A stretch of DNA of 64,000 nucleotides from Kiritimatiellia bacterium (GTDB lineage Bacteria > Verrucomicrobiota > Kiritimatiellia > RFP12 > UBA1067). Both the position numbers and the translations under genes were made by a program. Below are positions 41,653 to 52,000 of this stretch, in pieces. How positions within the stretch are numbered: position 1 is the stretch's first letter; each line of letters begins with the position of its first letter. A model generated the notes under the pieces. That model did no database searches, had not been told where the DNA came from, and saw nothing but the letters and a program-made list of their open reading frames with translations. The stretch is taken from contig JAEDKA010000013.1 in assembly GCA_016296065.1 (NCBI GenBank), positions 1-64,000 of the forward strand, given 5' to 3'.

Positions 41653-44600
41653 ATGAGCAGCAAAGACACTGGCATGAACAGCGCACCAATCGTATTTTCG
41701 CTTCTCGCGATGTCGCTCCTGCCGTTCGCGGGGCTATCCGAGGTCGTCATAAGCGAAATCATGGCGAAGAACGAGAAATGCCTGGCGACGAAGAGCGGCT
41801 GCACGGGGATAGACTGGATCGAACTCCACAACACCGGCAGCGCGGCAGTCGATGTCTCCGGATGGTTCATCGGCAATGACCCGGGGAAGAAGCCTTCGAA
41901 GTGGTCTGCGATAGAAGGTGATTGCATTATCCCCGCGGGCGGATACGGAATCGTCTGGTGCGACGGCGACGGAGTGTGCGACGACTGGCGTGCGGGCGAG
42001 GCCCACGCAGCGTGCAACATCTCGGGTGACGCGGGCAAGCATACGCTATTCCTCGCAACGGAGCGGAACGAGTCTTTCATCGTCCAGTCGTACAGGCTGC
42101 CGAAAAGCTTCGACGACGTCTCGATCGCAGAGGGGCGCGCGCCCGCGACACTCGTCGGCGAGAGGGCAGATGCCGAGTATAGGATTGGCGGCGGAAGCTA
42201 CCGTCCGGTCAGCGGATCGCTCGGCATGACGGCGCAGGACGGCGGATTGCAGGTTGTGTCGTACAAGATCAACAAGGGCGACATCCGCGAGCCCGAGAAC
42301 CGCCATTCGCTCTGGGACATCGACGTCGCGAAGGACTGCATCGGCTATCCTGAGTGCTGGAAGGTGGCTCCCGTCACAAATGTCGTGGACATGATCGCGT
42401 TTAGGGGCTCAACTTCGGTCACGAAGGACGAAGGGGCCTTCAGCGGACAGTACACGGCGTTTCCCGGCATCGCGGCGACGACGAACTTCGTGATGGACAT
42501 CACCGGCGCCCTCCATGTGCCGTCTGCCGGCGAGTGGACTTTTGCAATCGGCTGCAACGACGGCTTCGAGTGCGTGATCTCCAAGCTCGGCGAGACCGTC
42601 GCGCAGTGGAGCATCACAGGCGAGCATTCCTACAACAAGAAGGGCACTTCGCCCGCTGTTCCGGACATGGCGATGCGCGTCTGCAGCCTTGAGGCGGGCG
42701 TCTACGAGTTTCGCCTCGTCTACTACGACTGCGAAGGCGGATGCGTCCTCGACTGCAGCGCGGCGCGGGGACGCTTCACGAACTTCAACACCTCCGACTT
42801 CAAGCTGATCGGCGACCCTGGCTGCCCGCTGGCGTTTTCGGATTCCTTCGGCGCGCAGATCTCGAACGACGTCGAGGACGAGATGCTCGGCAAGGCAAGG
42901 GAGCTCACCTGGCGGAAGACGTTCAACGTGGAATCCGAGGAGGCGAGGAACTCCTGCAGGCTCCGTCTCCGCTACGCCGACGGATTCGAGGCGAGGATCA
43001 ACGGAAGCGTCTTCGCCTCCGCCGACCCGGCAGAGCCTCGAAGCGTCGCCGATACGCTTGCGTGGGCAGAATACGCAATTCCCGCCTCCGCGCTCGTCAT
43101 CGGCGGCAACACACTGACGATCGTCGGAAAGAACAACGCGATCGACGACGGGGAGTTCTTCCTGCATCCGACCGTCGTCTGCGAAGAAGGAGCGCTGGAC
43201 TGGGTGTACTATCCCGAGCCCACCCCGGGAGCGGAGAACTCCTCGGTGGTGCGCACATCTGTCACGCCTGCCGTCGTGCTGAGCGAACCGCACGGATACA
43301 AGTCGAAGGCGTTCGACCTCGCGATCAGCTGCCCTCTCGATCCGGACCGCGCGATATACTACACCCTGAACGGCGAGAAGCCGGTGCCCGGAAGCGCGAA
43401 CACGAAGCTCTATTCGGCGCCGATAAGGATTTCAAAGACGACAGTCGTCCGCGCCGCCGCGGCGGATCCGGACAGCATCTTCCAGGAGGACGCGTCGGCG
43501 ACGTACCTCTTCCTTGCGGACATCGTCGCGCAGAGCTCCTCGACTCCGGCGGGTTTCCCTGGGGACAGGAAGGTCAACGGACAGTACATGCGCTACGGAA
43601 TGAACAGCGCGGTCACCGGCGATTCCGCAGCGATGGCCCATCTCATGAACGGATTCACCAACGGCATCCACACGGCTTCCATCGTGATGGACCCGAAGGA
43701 CCTGTTCGACGCCAACAAGGGAATATACGTAAACGCGCTGAGGAAGGGACGGGAATGGGAGCGGCTCGCGCTCCTGGAGCAGATATACCCGCTCGACACA
43801 AACGATGAGTTCCACGTCTCGTGCGGAATCCGCATACGCGGCGCGACCAGCCGCAACAAGAACTTCCCCAAGCACGGCTTCCACATTGTTTTCCGCGACG
43901 AGTACGGGAACGGACTGCTCGACCATGCGCTTTTCGGCGTGGACGGCGCGAAGCAGTTCAAGCGGATAGACTTCCGCTGCGAGCAGAACAACGCCTGGGT
44001 GAACGTCCGCACGGCTAACGAGACGATGCTAAACGACGTCTTCTCGCGCGACTCGCAGCGGGACATGGGCCAGCCCTACAACCGAAGCCTCTACTACCAT
44101 CTCTTCATCAACGGAATCTACTGGGGCGTCTACCAGACCGAGGAGCGCGTCGACCAGAACTACGCCGCGGACTACCTCGGGGGAGACAAGGACAACTACG
44201 ACGTCGTCCGCACATCTAACGACCAGTCGTACTCCGAGGTCGCAGACAGGTACACGACCGGCGTCGTGGAAGGCGAGACCGACGCGTGGCGCGCGCTCCA
44301 CGAGTACACGCTGCAGGGCTACAGCGGTTCCTACGAAGGGAACTACAACCTTGTCCGCGGACTCAACCCCGACGGCACCCGCAACCGCGACCTCCCCGTC
44401 TACCTCGACGTCACCAACCTCGTCTGCTATCTGCTGACATCGCATTTCACGGCAGACGGCGACACGCCCGCGAACGGCTACGGAATGGCCAACAACATCA
44501 TCGCGTTCCGCAACCGCGTCGAAGGAGACGCGGAATCCGAAGGCTTCAAGTGGAACCGCCACGACTCCGAGCATTCGCTTGCCCGCCGCGGATTCTGTGA

Positions 44601-46989
44601 CGGATACATCGCGGGCGCGCACTACCTCCGCCGCGGCAGCTTCGACTACGGCGAGACGGGGTCCGGGTATCTCACGGAATCCCAGCGCAAGGACATCGGC
44701 AACTTCAATCCGAACGCGCTGCACTGTGCGCTGATGAAGAACAAGGAATACCGCCGCACGTTTGCGGACCTCGTGCAGAAGTTCATGCTCACTGCCGGTG
44801 GCGCGATGACCGCGCCGGCGTGTCTTGAACGCCATGCACGTCGCAAGGCCGAAATCGTCGACGCAATCGCCGGGGAGCTTGCGCGCTGGGGTCAGGGCAA
44901 CACATACGACAGCTGGCTGTCGAACTGCGAGCAGGAGGTGGAGTTCATAAACAAGCGCATCTCGCAGTTGATGTCCAACTACCGCGGACTCCACTGGATG
45001 CCCGCATACACGACGGCGCCCCTGATAGTAGGAGAGAGCGGGGCCGCGCTGACGGACGGGGCGAAGATGTCCGCCGGGCAGCTCGTGTACATCAACAAGG
45101 TGTCAGGCAGCGGCACGATCTACTACACGACAGACGGGTCCGATCCGTGGGCGACGGGCGGATACGCAAGCGGAGACAGCTCGCCGTGGAAGACGGACGG
45201 CAGCGTCCGCCTTGGCGCGACGGCGAAGGCATACGCCGGAGGCATCGCTGTTCCGCGCGGTGGAATGGTCGTCAAGGCGCGTTTCTACGATACGTCCTAC
45301 AAGGAGTGGAGCACCCTGAGCGAGATACGCATCGTTGCTGACGCGGATTCCGAAGGAACTGTGGTCTCGGGCGATCACGACGAGCCGTATGTGATTTCCG
45401 CAGACGGGGAGTACGTCCTCTCGAACGCGAACCTCAAGTCGGGCATTGCAGTGTCGGACGGCGTTTCCGCAAGGCTTGTCGCGGCCCCTGGCACGGTCAA
45501 TTCGATTGCGCTGGTCGCGGCTTCGGGCGCAGACCTGTGCTTCTCGGGCGACGGCACCTTCAGGCTCGAGGGCGCTGACACTCTCATGACAGTCAGGAAC
45601 CTCGTGGTCTCATCGGGAGTCTTCAGGGTGAAGTCTACCGGCGTCTCCGCGACGAAGACGGCCGTCGTCAACGTCCTCGGATACGTCGAGCAGAAGGGCG
45701 GCGTGATCGATCTCGACATCGGCGTCGCAACGGAGAACCAGATATACGGCATCTACGTCGCGAACAAGGACGAGGCGTCGCGTCCCGTCCACGCGGAATT
45801 CGCAGGAGGGGAGTTCCATGCGACGATAGGCGGAACGAAGTCGGCGGCGCTGTACGTCAACAAGGGTTCTGTGGACGCCGTCTTCAAGGGCGGCGAGAAG
45901 ATCGAGGCTGCAGTCAACGGGGCGGAAGCGCGCTTCGTCAACGCCTCGGGCGAGATAAAGTTCAAGCACTGCGAGGCGATCGTGACGAACGTTACGTCCT
46001 CCGCGTGGACTGGCATCCGCGTGTTCAAGTCCGACAAGGACATCGACATCACCAGCGCCGACGCGCGCTTCCTGGTGGATGTCACCCGCGCGGCGGACGC
46101 AGAGATATTCTCGAGCGGCGACACGATCCGCATCGAGGGCGGCGTCTTCGAGCTTGCCGCTTCCGACGACTGCTTCAGCGCGCTGAACCGAGTCATGGTC
46201 AACGGCGGGCTTGTCTACGCGCGTTCGACGTCCAATGACGTTGTCGATTCAAATGGCGACATCGTCATCAACGGCGGCACGGTCCTCGCATATGCCGCGG
46301 CCGGCGGACACAACGCGTTCGACGTCGACCCCGAGTCCACCGCCTCGAGTGAGTATCCGCACCAGCTCCGCGTCAACGGCGGAACTGTATTCGCGACGGG
46401 GAGCGGAGACTCGCCGTGGCCGGAAAACCTGTCGGTGAACGGAAAGAGCTTCGTCGAATCCTCGGTCTCGCCGGACGGTGCGTGCTTCAGCATGACTGCG
46501 GCGGATGGAACGGAATATGTCGTGCGTCTGCCGGATTTCCTCGGCGGGAGCTTCGCCGTCCTCGCGACGTGTCCGGACTGCACGTCATTCCAGTTCTCCG
46601 GAACCGAGCCCGAGCCGGGCGACCTTTATTTCCGCGATCTCTATGTCCGGAAGGGACAGGATGTCCCGCCCGTCGTGCATTGGGACGTGAAGGGGGTGAA
46701 AGGCGGCATCTGCGGCATCGACGACGGCAGGGGCGGGAAGGTCGTCTCGTTTTCGTCTGTCCGAACCGAGAACGGACGGATCGTCGTCGACTTCGCGGCG
46801 GGCCGCGTGGATGCGAACGGCGAGACGGTAGGGCTCGTCTGCAAGCGCAACCTCTCGGACAGCGAGACGTTCATCGTAAACGCGACGGTAAGGGATGACG
46901 GCAGCGGCAGCGCGGTCGTTGGCGCGCTTGAGGCTCAGACGAACGAGCCCCGGCTTTTCATCCTCGGCATAGGGCAGGCCGCAGAATAA
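41653..46989 (+). CDS. Giant exported CotH-kinase protein with lamin-tail, PA14, chitobiase-like and beta-helix domains
   Basis: A 1778-residue exported protein (signal peptide about 8-29, LLAMSLLPFAGLSE). Order: lamin-tail domain (about 30-130, VVISEIMAKNE...WIELHNTGSAAVDVSGWFI), PA14-like (about 265-395), chitobiase/hexosaminidase C-terminal-like (about 535-625, IYYTLNGEKPVPGS), CotH kinase (about 670-1010, GIRIRGATSRNKNFPKHGFH, KQFKRIDFRCE, WNRHDSEHSLA), a second chitobiase-like unit (about 1120-1210, IYYTTDGSDPW), and a Cthe_2159-type beta-helix (about 1240-1640, SDDCFSALNRVMVNGG). CotH proteins are atypical kinases that phosphorylate surface proteins. First of a locus with polyphosphate polymerase and export genes. 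Confidence 0.88.
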   Translation: MSSKDTGMNSAPIVFSLLAMSLLPFAGLSEVVISEIMAKNEKCLATKSGCTGIDWIELHNTGSAAVDVSGWFIGNDPGKKPSKWSAIEGDCIIPAGGYGIVWCDGDGVCDDWRAGEAHAACNISGDAGKHTLFLATERNESFIVQSYRLPKSFDDVSIAEGRAPATLVGERADAEYRIGGGSYRPVSGSLGMTAQDGGLQVVSYKINKGDIREPENRHSLWDIDVAKDCIGYPECWKVAPVTNVVDMIAFRGSTSVTKDEGAFSGQYTAFPGIAATTNFVMDITGALHVPSAGEWTFAIGCNDGFECVISKLGETVAQWSITGEHSYNKKGTSPAVPDMAMRVCSLEAGVYEFRLVYYDCEGGCVLDCSAARGRFTNFNTSDFKLIGDPGCPLAFSDSFGAQISNDVEDEMLGKARELTWRKTFNVESEEARNSCRLRLRYADGFEARINGSVFASADPAEPRSVADTLAWAEYAIPASALVIGGNTLTIVGKNNAIDDGEFFLHPTVVCEEGALDWVYYPEPTPGAENSSVVRTSVTPAVVLSEPHGYKSKAFDLAISCPLDPDRAIYYTLNGEKPVPGSANTKLYSAPIRISKTTVVRAAAADPDSIFQEDASATYLFLADIVAQSSSTPAGFPGDRKVNGQYMRYGMNSAVTGDSAAMAHLMNGFTNGIHTASIVMDPKDLFDANKGIYVNALRKGREWERLALLEQIYPLDTNDEFHVSCGIRIRGATSRNKNFPKHGFHIVFRDEYGNGLLDHALFGVDGAKQFKRIDFRCEQNNAWVNVRTANETMLNDVFSRDSQRDMGQPYNRSLYYHLFINGIYWGVYQTEERVDQNYAADYLGGDKDNYDVVRTSNDQSYSEVADRYTTGVVEGETDAWRALHEYTLQGYSGSYEGNYNLVRGLNPDGTRNRDLPVYLDVTNLVCYLLTSHFTADGDTPANGYGMANNIIAFRNRVEGDAESEGFKWNRHDSEHSLARRGFCDGYIAGAHYLRRGSFDYGETGSGYLTESQRKDIGNFNPNALHCALMKNKEYRRTFADLVQKFMLTAGGAMTAPACLERHARRKAEIVDAIAGELARWGQGNTYDSWLSNCEQEVEFINKRISQLMSNYRGLHWMPAYTTAPLIVGESGAALTDGAKMSAGQLVYINKVSGSGTIYYTTDGSDPWATGGYASGDSSPWKTDGSVRLGATAKAYAGGIAVPRGGMVVKARFYDTSYKEWSTLSEIRIVADADSEGTVVSGDHDEPYVISADGEYVLSNANLKSGIAVSDGVSARLVAAPGTVNSIALVAASGADLCFSGDGTFRLEGADTLMTVRNLVVSSGVFRVKSTGVSATKTAVVNVLGYVEQKGGVIDLDIGVATENQIYGIYVANKDEASRPVHAEFAGGEFHATIGGTKSAALYVNKGSVDAVFKGGEKIEAAVNGAEARFVNASGEIKFKHCEAIVTNVTSSAWTGIRVFKSDKDIDITSADARFLVDVTRAADAEIFSSGDTIRIEGGVFELAASDDCFSALNRVMVNGGLVYARSTSNDVVDSNGDIVINGGTVLAYAAAGGHNAFDVDPESTASSEYPHQLRVNGGTVFATGSGDSPWPENLSVNGKSFVESSVSPDGACFSMTAADGTEYVVRLPDFLGGSFAVLATCPDCTSFQFSGTEPEPGDLYFRDLYVRKGQDVPPVVHWDVKGVKGGICGIDDGRGGKVVSFSSVRTENGRIVVDFAAGRVDANGETVGLVCKRNLSDSETFIVNATVRDDGSGSAVVGALEAQTNEPRLFILGIGQAAE

Positions 46990-47155
46990 GGGCGCCGATT
47001 ATGAAGCGAATTCACCGTTTGCCCTCCGGCCCGTGCCTCGCCAAATTTTCCTGGTGTGCTATGGACATCTGCACCCATTGTTGGTATAATTATCCGAAAA
47101 GTGTTTGGAAGTGTCTACTTCTGGACATCGGGGAGGTTAATATTTAAAGGCAGAA
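46990..47155 (+). promoter_or_regulatory. Intergenic promoter of the beta-helix gene
   Basis: TGGACA (47062-47067), 17 bp, TATAAT (47085-47090) with TG at 47082-47083. A GGGGAGG (47131-47137) and AAAGGCAG SD-like site precede the ATG at 47156. Confidence 0.65.
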
Positions 47156-49018
47156 ATGAATATGCAAGCCATAAAGCCAGCAGTGTTTGCCGCGCTCGCC
47201 GCGGTCGTCGCAGTTTCACCTCTTGCGGTCCGCGCGGACGCGTCGATTACGCTGACAGGCTCGCGCGTCGGCAAGGCGCAGGACTACTCCTACACCGCCA
47301 CGAGCGATACGACGATCAACTTGAACGGCGTGAACTTCAAGGAGGCCAAGATGAAGCTCGCGGCGCAGAACGACGCCGCGATAACCTACACCATAAACCT
47401 CGTGGACGGCACACAGAACATCTTCTCTATCACGAACCGGTCCGACCCCTGCATCAAGGCGACGAAGAACTGCAGCATCGTCTTCACTGGCGGAGGCTCG
47501 CTCGATCTCACGAACGAGGAGGACTTCGACGGCACGGAAGGCGTCCTTACCTGTCGCAACTTGACGGTACGCGGCGGTGACATAAAGGTCGAGTTCGATA
47601 ACGACAAGGATGACTCCCCGTGCATCTACCTCAAGGGCAACTATCTTCAGACCGGCGGGAAGCTCAAGGTGGAGTCCGCGAAGAAGAACTGCACGAACGA
47701 GCTCGTCGGAGTCCACTTTGACAACGCGAACACTACCTTCACCCTCGAGGACGGGACGTTCAACGCCGAGATCGCGGGGACAAAGGGCAAGGCCATCAGC
47801 CTCAAGAAGAGCGGCAAGGCGTACTTCAAGGGCGGCAAGTGCAAGGTCGAGTTCGAGGGGCCGAAGGGCAAGTTCGTCGACGGCGGCAACATATATGTCC
47901 AAGGCGGCGAGTTCAACCTGACGACGAACATCACCACAAAGATGACGGCGGCGTACTACCCGACGGAAATCGCCGCCTTCAAGCCGGACGACTCCATCGA
48001 ATTCTCGGGCGGGGACTTCGAGGTCGACATTCCGCTCGTCGGCAGCGAGTTCGTCGACGCGGGGACGAACATCACCGTCAACGCAGGCACGTTCGACATC
48101 GTCTCCGGCAACGACTGCTTCCACGCCACGGAGTACATATACATAAACGGAGGACGCATCCACGCGGTTTCCACTGGCGACGACGCGATAGACGCAAACA
48201 AGGGTATCCGCATCTACGGCGGAGACATCCGCGCCTATGCGACGGCGCTAGAAGCGCACGGTCTCGATGTGAACAACAAGGACACGCTCGTCATTCGTCC
48301 CAATATTCAGGGCGATCCAGGACCTGTTGTCATAGCTACGGACGGATTGGATGCCATCTGTATAGGTGACAAGTCAAAAGAAGTTGGTGATGTAGATTTT
48401 CAGAGTGGAACCTACTACGGAACCCTCTCCACGACCGACTTCAGCGGCAAGTACCTCTATCTCGAAGGCCAGACGAACAATGTCCCGTTCGTCGTCAAGC
48501 CGTGCCTCCCGGTGTTCCCGGCCGGAAGGAACTTCAACCTGCTCGTGAGCGTGCCTGGACGGACCGCGTCGGTGCCTGAGGCGAAGACGGCCGAGGAGGC
48601 GTACTCCGACCGTTCCAGCCACAACCCCATGGTCTTCGAGAAGAAGGCGACCGTCGATGACCACACCGTGACGACGAAGGACGGTTCGACGATTTCCGTT
48701 CCCGCCTGGTATGACCTTCTTCCGACCGAAGGCAAGACGAAGACCGTCACGCTTTCGCTGAACGACCTCGCGACGCCTGCGTACTGCGACGGCGATAAGG
48801 ACAGAATCGAGGCGATATCCGTCGAGGGCAATGTCGTGTCCGTAGGCGTCAAGACGCTCGCCGGCCTCAAGTACACGCTTCGCGGAACCGAGAATGTCGC
48901 GACGGCATACGACCTCTGGCCCGTCGTCGGCGAGACGGTTTCAGGCGACGGAACCGCGAAGGCCCTCACGGCCACGGCCGGGGAGAAGGGGTTTTTCAGG
49001 GTTTCCGTCACCGACTGA
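47156..49018 (+). CDS. Secreted Cthe_2159-type beta-helix (carbohydrate-binding-domain) protein
   Basis: A 620-residue exported protein (signal peptide 1-25, AALAAVVAVSPLAVRA). The body is a right-handed beta-helix of the carbohydrate-binding-domain/Cthe_2159 type with repeated turns: AITYTINLVDGTQNIFSIT, CIKATKNCSIVFTGGGSLDL, GNDCFHATEYIYINGGRIHA, DDAIDANKGIRIYGGDIRAY. Many acidic side chains (DDAID, DDS) could bind Ca2+ or acidic sugars, as known for Cthe_2159. It may be a substrate or surface partner of the flanking CotH kinases. Its helix is homologous to the tail of the preceding CotH protein. A short C-terminal module ends in GEKGFFRVSVTD. Confidence 0.82.
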   Translation: MNMQAIKPAVFAALAAVVAVSPLAVRADASITLTGSRVGKAQDYSYTATSDTTINLNGVNFKEAKMKLAAQNDAAITYTINLVDGTQNIFSITNRSDPCIKATKNCSIVFTGGGSLDLTNEEDFDGTEGVLTCRNLTVRGGDIKVEFDNDKDDSPCIYLKGNYLQTGGKLKVESAKKNCTNELVGVHFDNANTTFTLEDGTFNAEIAGTKGKAISLKKSGKAYFKGGKCKVEFEGPKGKFVDGGNIYVQGGEFNLTTNITTKMTAAYYPTEIAAFKPDDSIEFSGGDFEVDIPLVGSEFVDAGTNITVNAGTFDIVSGNDCFHATEYIYINGGRIHAVSTGDDAIDANKGIRIYGGDIRAYATALEAHGLDVNNKDTLVIRPNIQGDPGPVVIATDGLDAICIGDKSKEVGDVDFQSGTYYGTLSTTDFSGKYLYLEGQTNNVPFVVKPCLPVFPAGRNFNLLVSVPGRTASVPEAKTAEEAYSDRSSHNPMVFEKKATVDDHTVTTKDGSTISVPAWYDLLPTEGKTKTVTLSLNDLATPAYCDGDKDRIEAISVEGNVVSVGVKTLAGLKYTLRGTENVATAYDLWPVVGETVSGDGTAKALTATAGEKGFFRVSVTD

Positions 49019-49042
49019 CGCGCGGCACGAAAGGGATCGGAA

Positions 49043-52000
49043 ATGTCACTCAGGCACACAGCGGTTTTTGCGGCGGCAGCGGCATGTGTCGTGTCGTCCG
49101 TTTGCGCGGACGTCGTAATCAACGAGATATGCTACGGCAACACCACTGTGTGGGACGGCACCAAGAACGGAAGCGGCGTGAAGTGCAGGGACCGCGACTG
49201 GCTTGAACTCTACAACAACGGCAAGACCGCAGTCGACATCGGCGGATTCGTCATCGGCAAGAAGAGCACCTACGAGAAGACGATGGCGTCGAAGTACTGC
49301 ATACTCCCGTCTTACATGATGCAGCCTGGCGAGTTCCTCGTCGTCTTCTTCGACAAGGACCGTTCGAAGTCCGATGCCGAATGGGTCGAGATTGAGGCGG
49401 AGTTCGGCCTGCGCAAGGTTCCGGTGAAGCGTTTCATCTCCAACGCCTTCAACCTCGGCTACGACACTTCCGACGAGGTCGAGGGGCACTACGGCGAAGT
49501 GATCCAGATTCATGACGCAGTCCGTCTCTTCGGCCGCACATCGACGAGCGACAGCCTCGAAAACAGGCTCTCCAGCTTCAGGGGCGAGGAGCTTGCGCTG
49601 CTAGTCGGGCTTACGGGCGAGAAGGGGTCGCGGACGGCGTTTCTCCCGAGCGACAACACATACGGATACCTTTGGGACGGCAACGTGCTGAAGAACGGAG
49701 CGGAGCCTCCGGCCGGGCAGAAGAAGAACATCTTTTCGAAGCCGACGCCGTGGGCGCCGAACGCCGGAGGATTCGCCGTCCAGGCGCCTGTGCTGAGCGG
49801 CGCGAAGCCCGGCGTATACGCGAAGGCGCAGAGCGTGCGCCTCTCCTCCCGCGAGGGCAGGGCGGTGAAGTACACGACGGACGGGTCTGATCCGAGGACC
49901 TCTCCGACGGCGCACCTTTCCTCCGGCGGCGCGAGCGTATCCATAGCGGCAGCGACGGCGGTGAGCGACAAGTCGCGCGGCGCGCTGACCAATGCGTGGA
50001 TAAGGACGAGCCCCGTCGAGCTCGCCGCGAGAGAGCCAGGCGCCGCGTGGGCGCCGCCGGTCGGCTCGGTCGGACGCTGCACGCCCGTCCGCGCGGTGTG
50101 CGTGTTCGGTCCGGCGTACAGCGACGAGTTCGCAGGGACGTGGTACGTAGGCCCCGCTTTCGAGGACCGCACGATGCCGCTCGTCTCCGTGCTTGCGGAC
50201 GACGCATGCCTCTTCTCCGACGAACTCGGCATCTACGTGCCTGGCGCGCCGTACAAGAAGTACGGCTACGGATCAAACAAGTGGGGCAAGCCGTATGCGA
50301 ACTACTACGACGACACCCTCGAGAGCGCCGCGCACTTCGAGCTTGTATCCGAGAACGCGGACCTGGAGGAGCTGTCGTTCCGCATGGGCTTCGCCCTCCA
50401 CGGAGGCGGCACGCGCTCGCTTCCGCAGAAGTCGGTCTACTGCACGCTCAGGAGCGAGTGGGATCCCGAAGTGAGGTCCATAACCCACGAGCTTTTCCCG
50501 GGCGATGGCGAGCGAACCTACAAGCGCTTCATGCTTCGCAACGACGGCAACGACTGGTACGGACCCTCCGCCGGCGGCGTTGCGACGATGATGAAGGACG
50601 CGGTGTTCCACCGCATCGTCTCCGGACTCGACATCGGCACGCTCTCGGCGCGCCCTGCGTCCGTCTACATCAACGGCACCTACTGGGGGATCCACAACAT
50701 CCGCGAGACCGTCGACAAGCACTACTACGCGACGCGCTACGGACTCGACCCGGACAACATCGACCTTCTGACGCAGGAGGAGTCGTCCGGCTCCACCGTG
50801 AAGATCGAGAGCATTTCCGGCAACGAGGATGCCGTTCTGGACTACACAGCTATGCTTCAGTCGCTCAGGACCAAGGACACCACCACGGACGGCGGGTTCG
50901 CCGCGTACGAGGCGGCGATCGACGTATCGAACCACACGGACTACGTGATAGCCGAGACGTTCTTCGCCAACACGGACTGGCCGGAGAACAACTGCGACTT
51001 CTGGCGCGTGCACACCAACGAGTCCGCCAGCGTCTACGGCGACCGCAGGTGGCGCTGGACGCTCTACGACCTCGACCTCGCCGGTGTAAAGGTCGACGGA
51101 GACGGCGGCGTGGACCGCAACATGCTCTCCTATCTCTCCGGTGCGAAGATGACCGCCGTCGACGAGCCCGCCTTCATCATCAACCAGCTCTGGCTCAACA
51201 CGAAGTACCGCGAGCGTTTCGTCGCGCGCTACACGGAGCTCCTCAACACGATATTCCTTCCAGCGCGGACGGAATCCGTCATCGATGAGTACGCCGCCGC
51301 CATCGAGCCGGAAATCGAGCGCCACTTCCGCCGCTGGGGCCGCGATTTCACGAAGGAAGACTGGCGCGAGGCTGTCGACAGTGTCCTCGTAGGCTATGTC
51401 GCGCGCCGCTGGGCGAACAGCTTCAACCACTTGAACACCCGCTTTTCCCTCGGAGGCGTCTGGTCGCTTTCGGTCGCGCCGATATCGACCGAGGGCGGAC
51501 GCGTCGAAGTCTCCGTCAGCGCGGCGGAGAGCTCCGGACTCGGCACGCTCGCGACGTTCGACGCGGGCGAGGGGATGGACGGACGCTTCTTCGTGCGCCG
51601 CCCGGTCTCCGTCCGCGCAGTTCCCGCCGAGGGCTACTCGTTCATCCGCTGGTCCGACGGCTCCACCGAGCCCGTGCGCACGTTCGCCCCTTCGTCCGGT
51701 GACGAGGTTTCTCTCGTAGCCTACTTCGCGCGCCCTGAGAGCGCGTACACCGTTTCGTTCGACGCATGCGGCGCGGCTGGCGACATGGAGGACGTCGTGT
51801 TCTATTCCGATTTCGAGCAGACGCTCCCCGCGTGCGCGTTCGACGCCGGGGAGACGGAGTTCCAGGGATGGGCGCTGAGGTCCGACGGAATGGTCAAGCT
51901 CCTCGACGGGGCGCCGGTGCGCGGCATAGCGGGTTGCGAAGACGGCGCCGTCACGCTCTTTGCCGTGTGGGGGAGGCGCGTGCCGACGCTGTGGCCCGAG

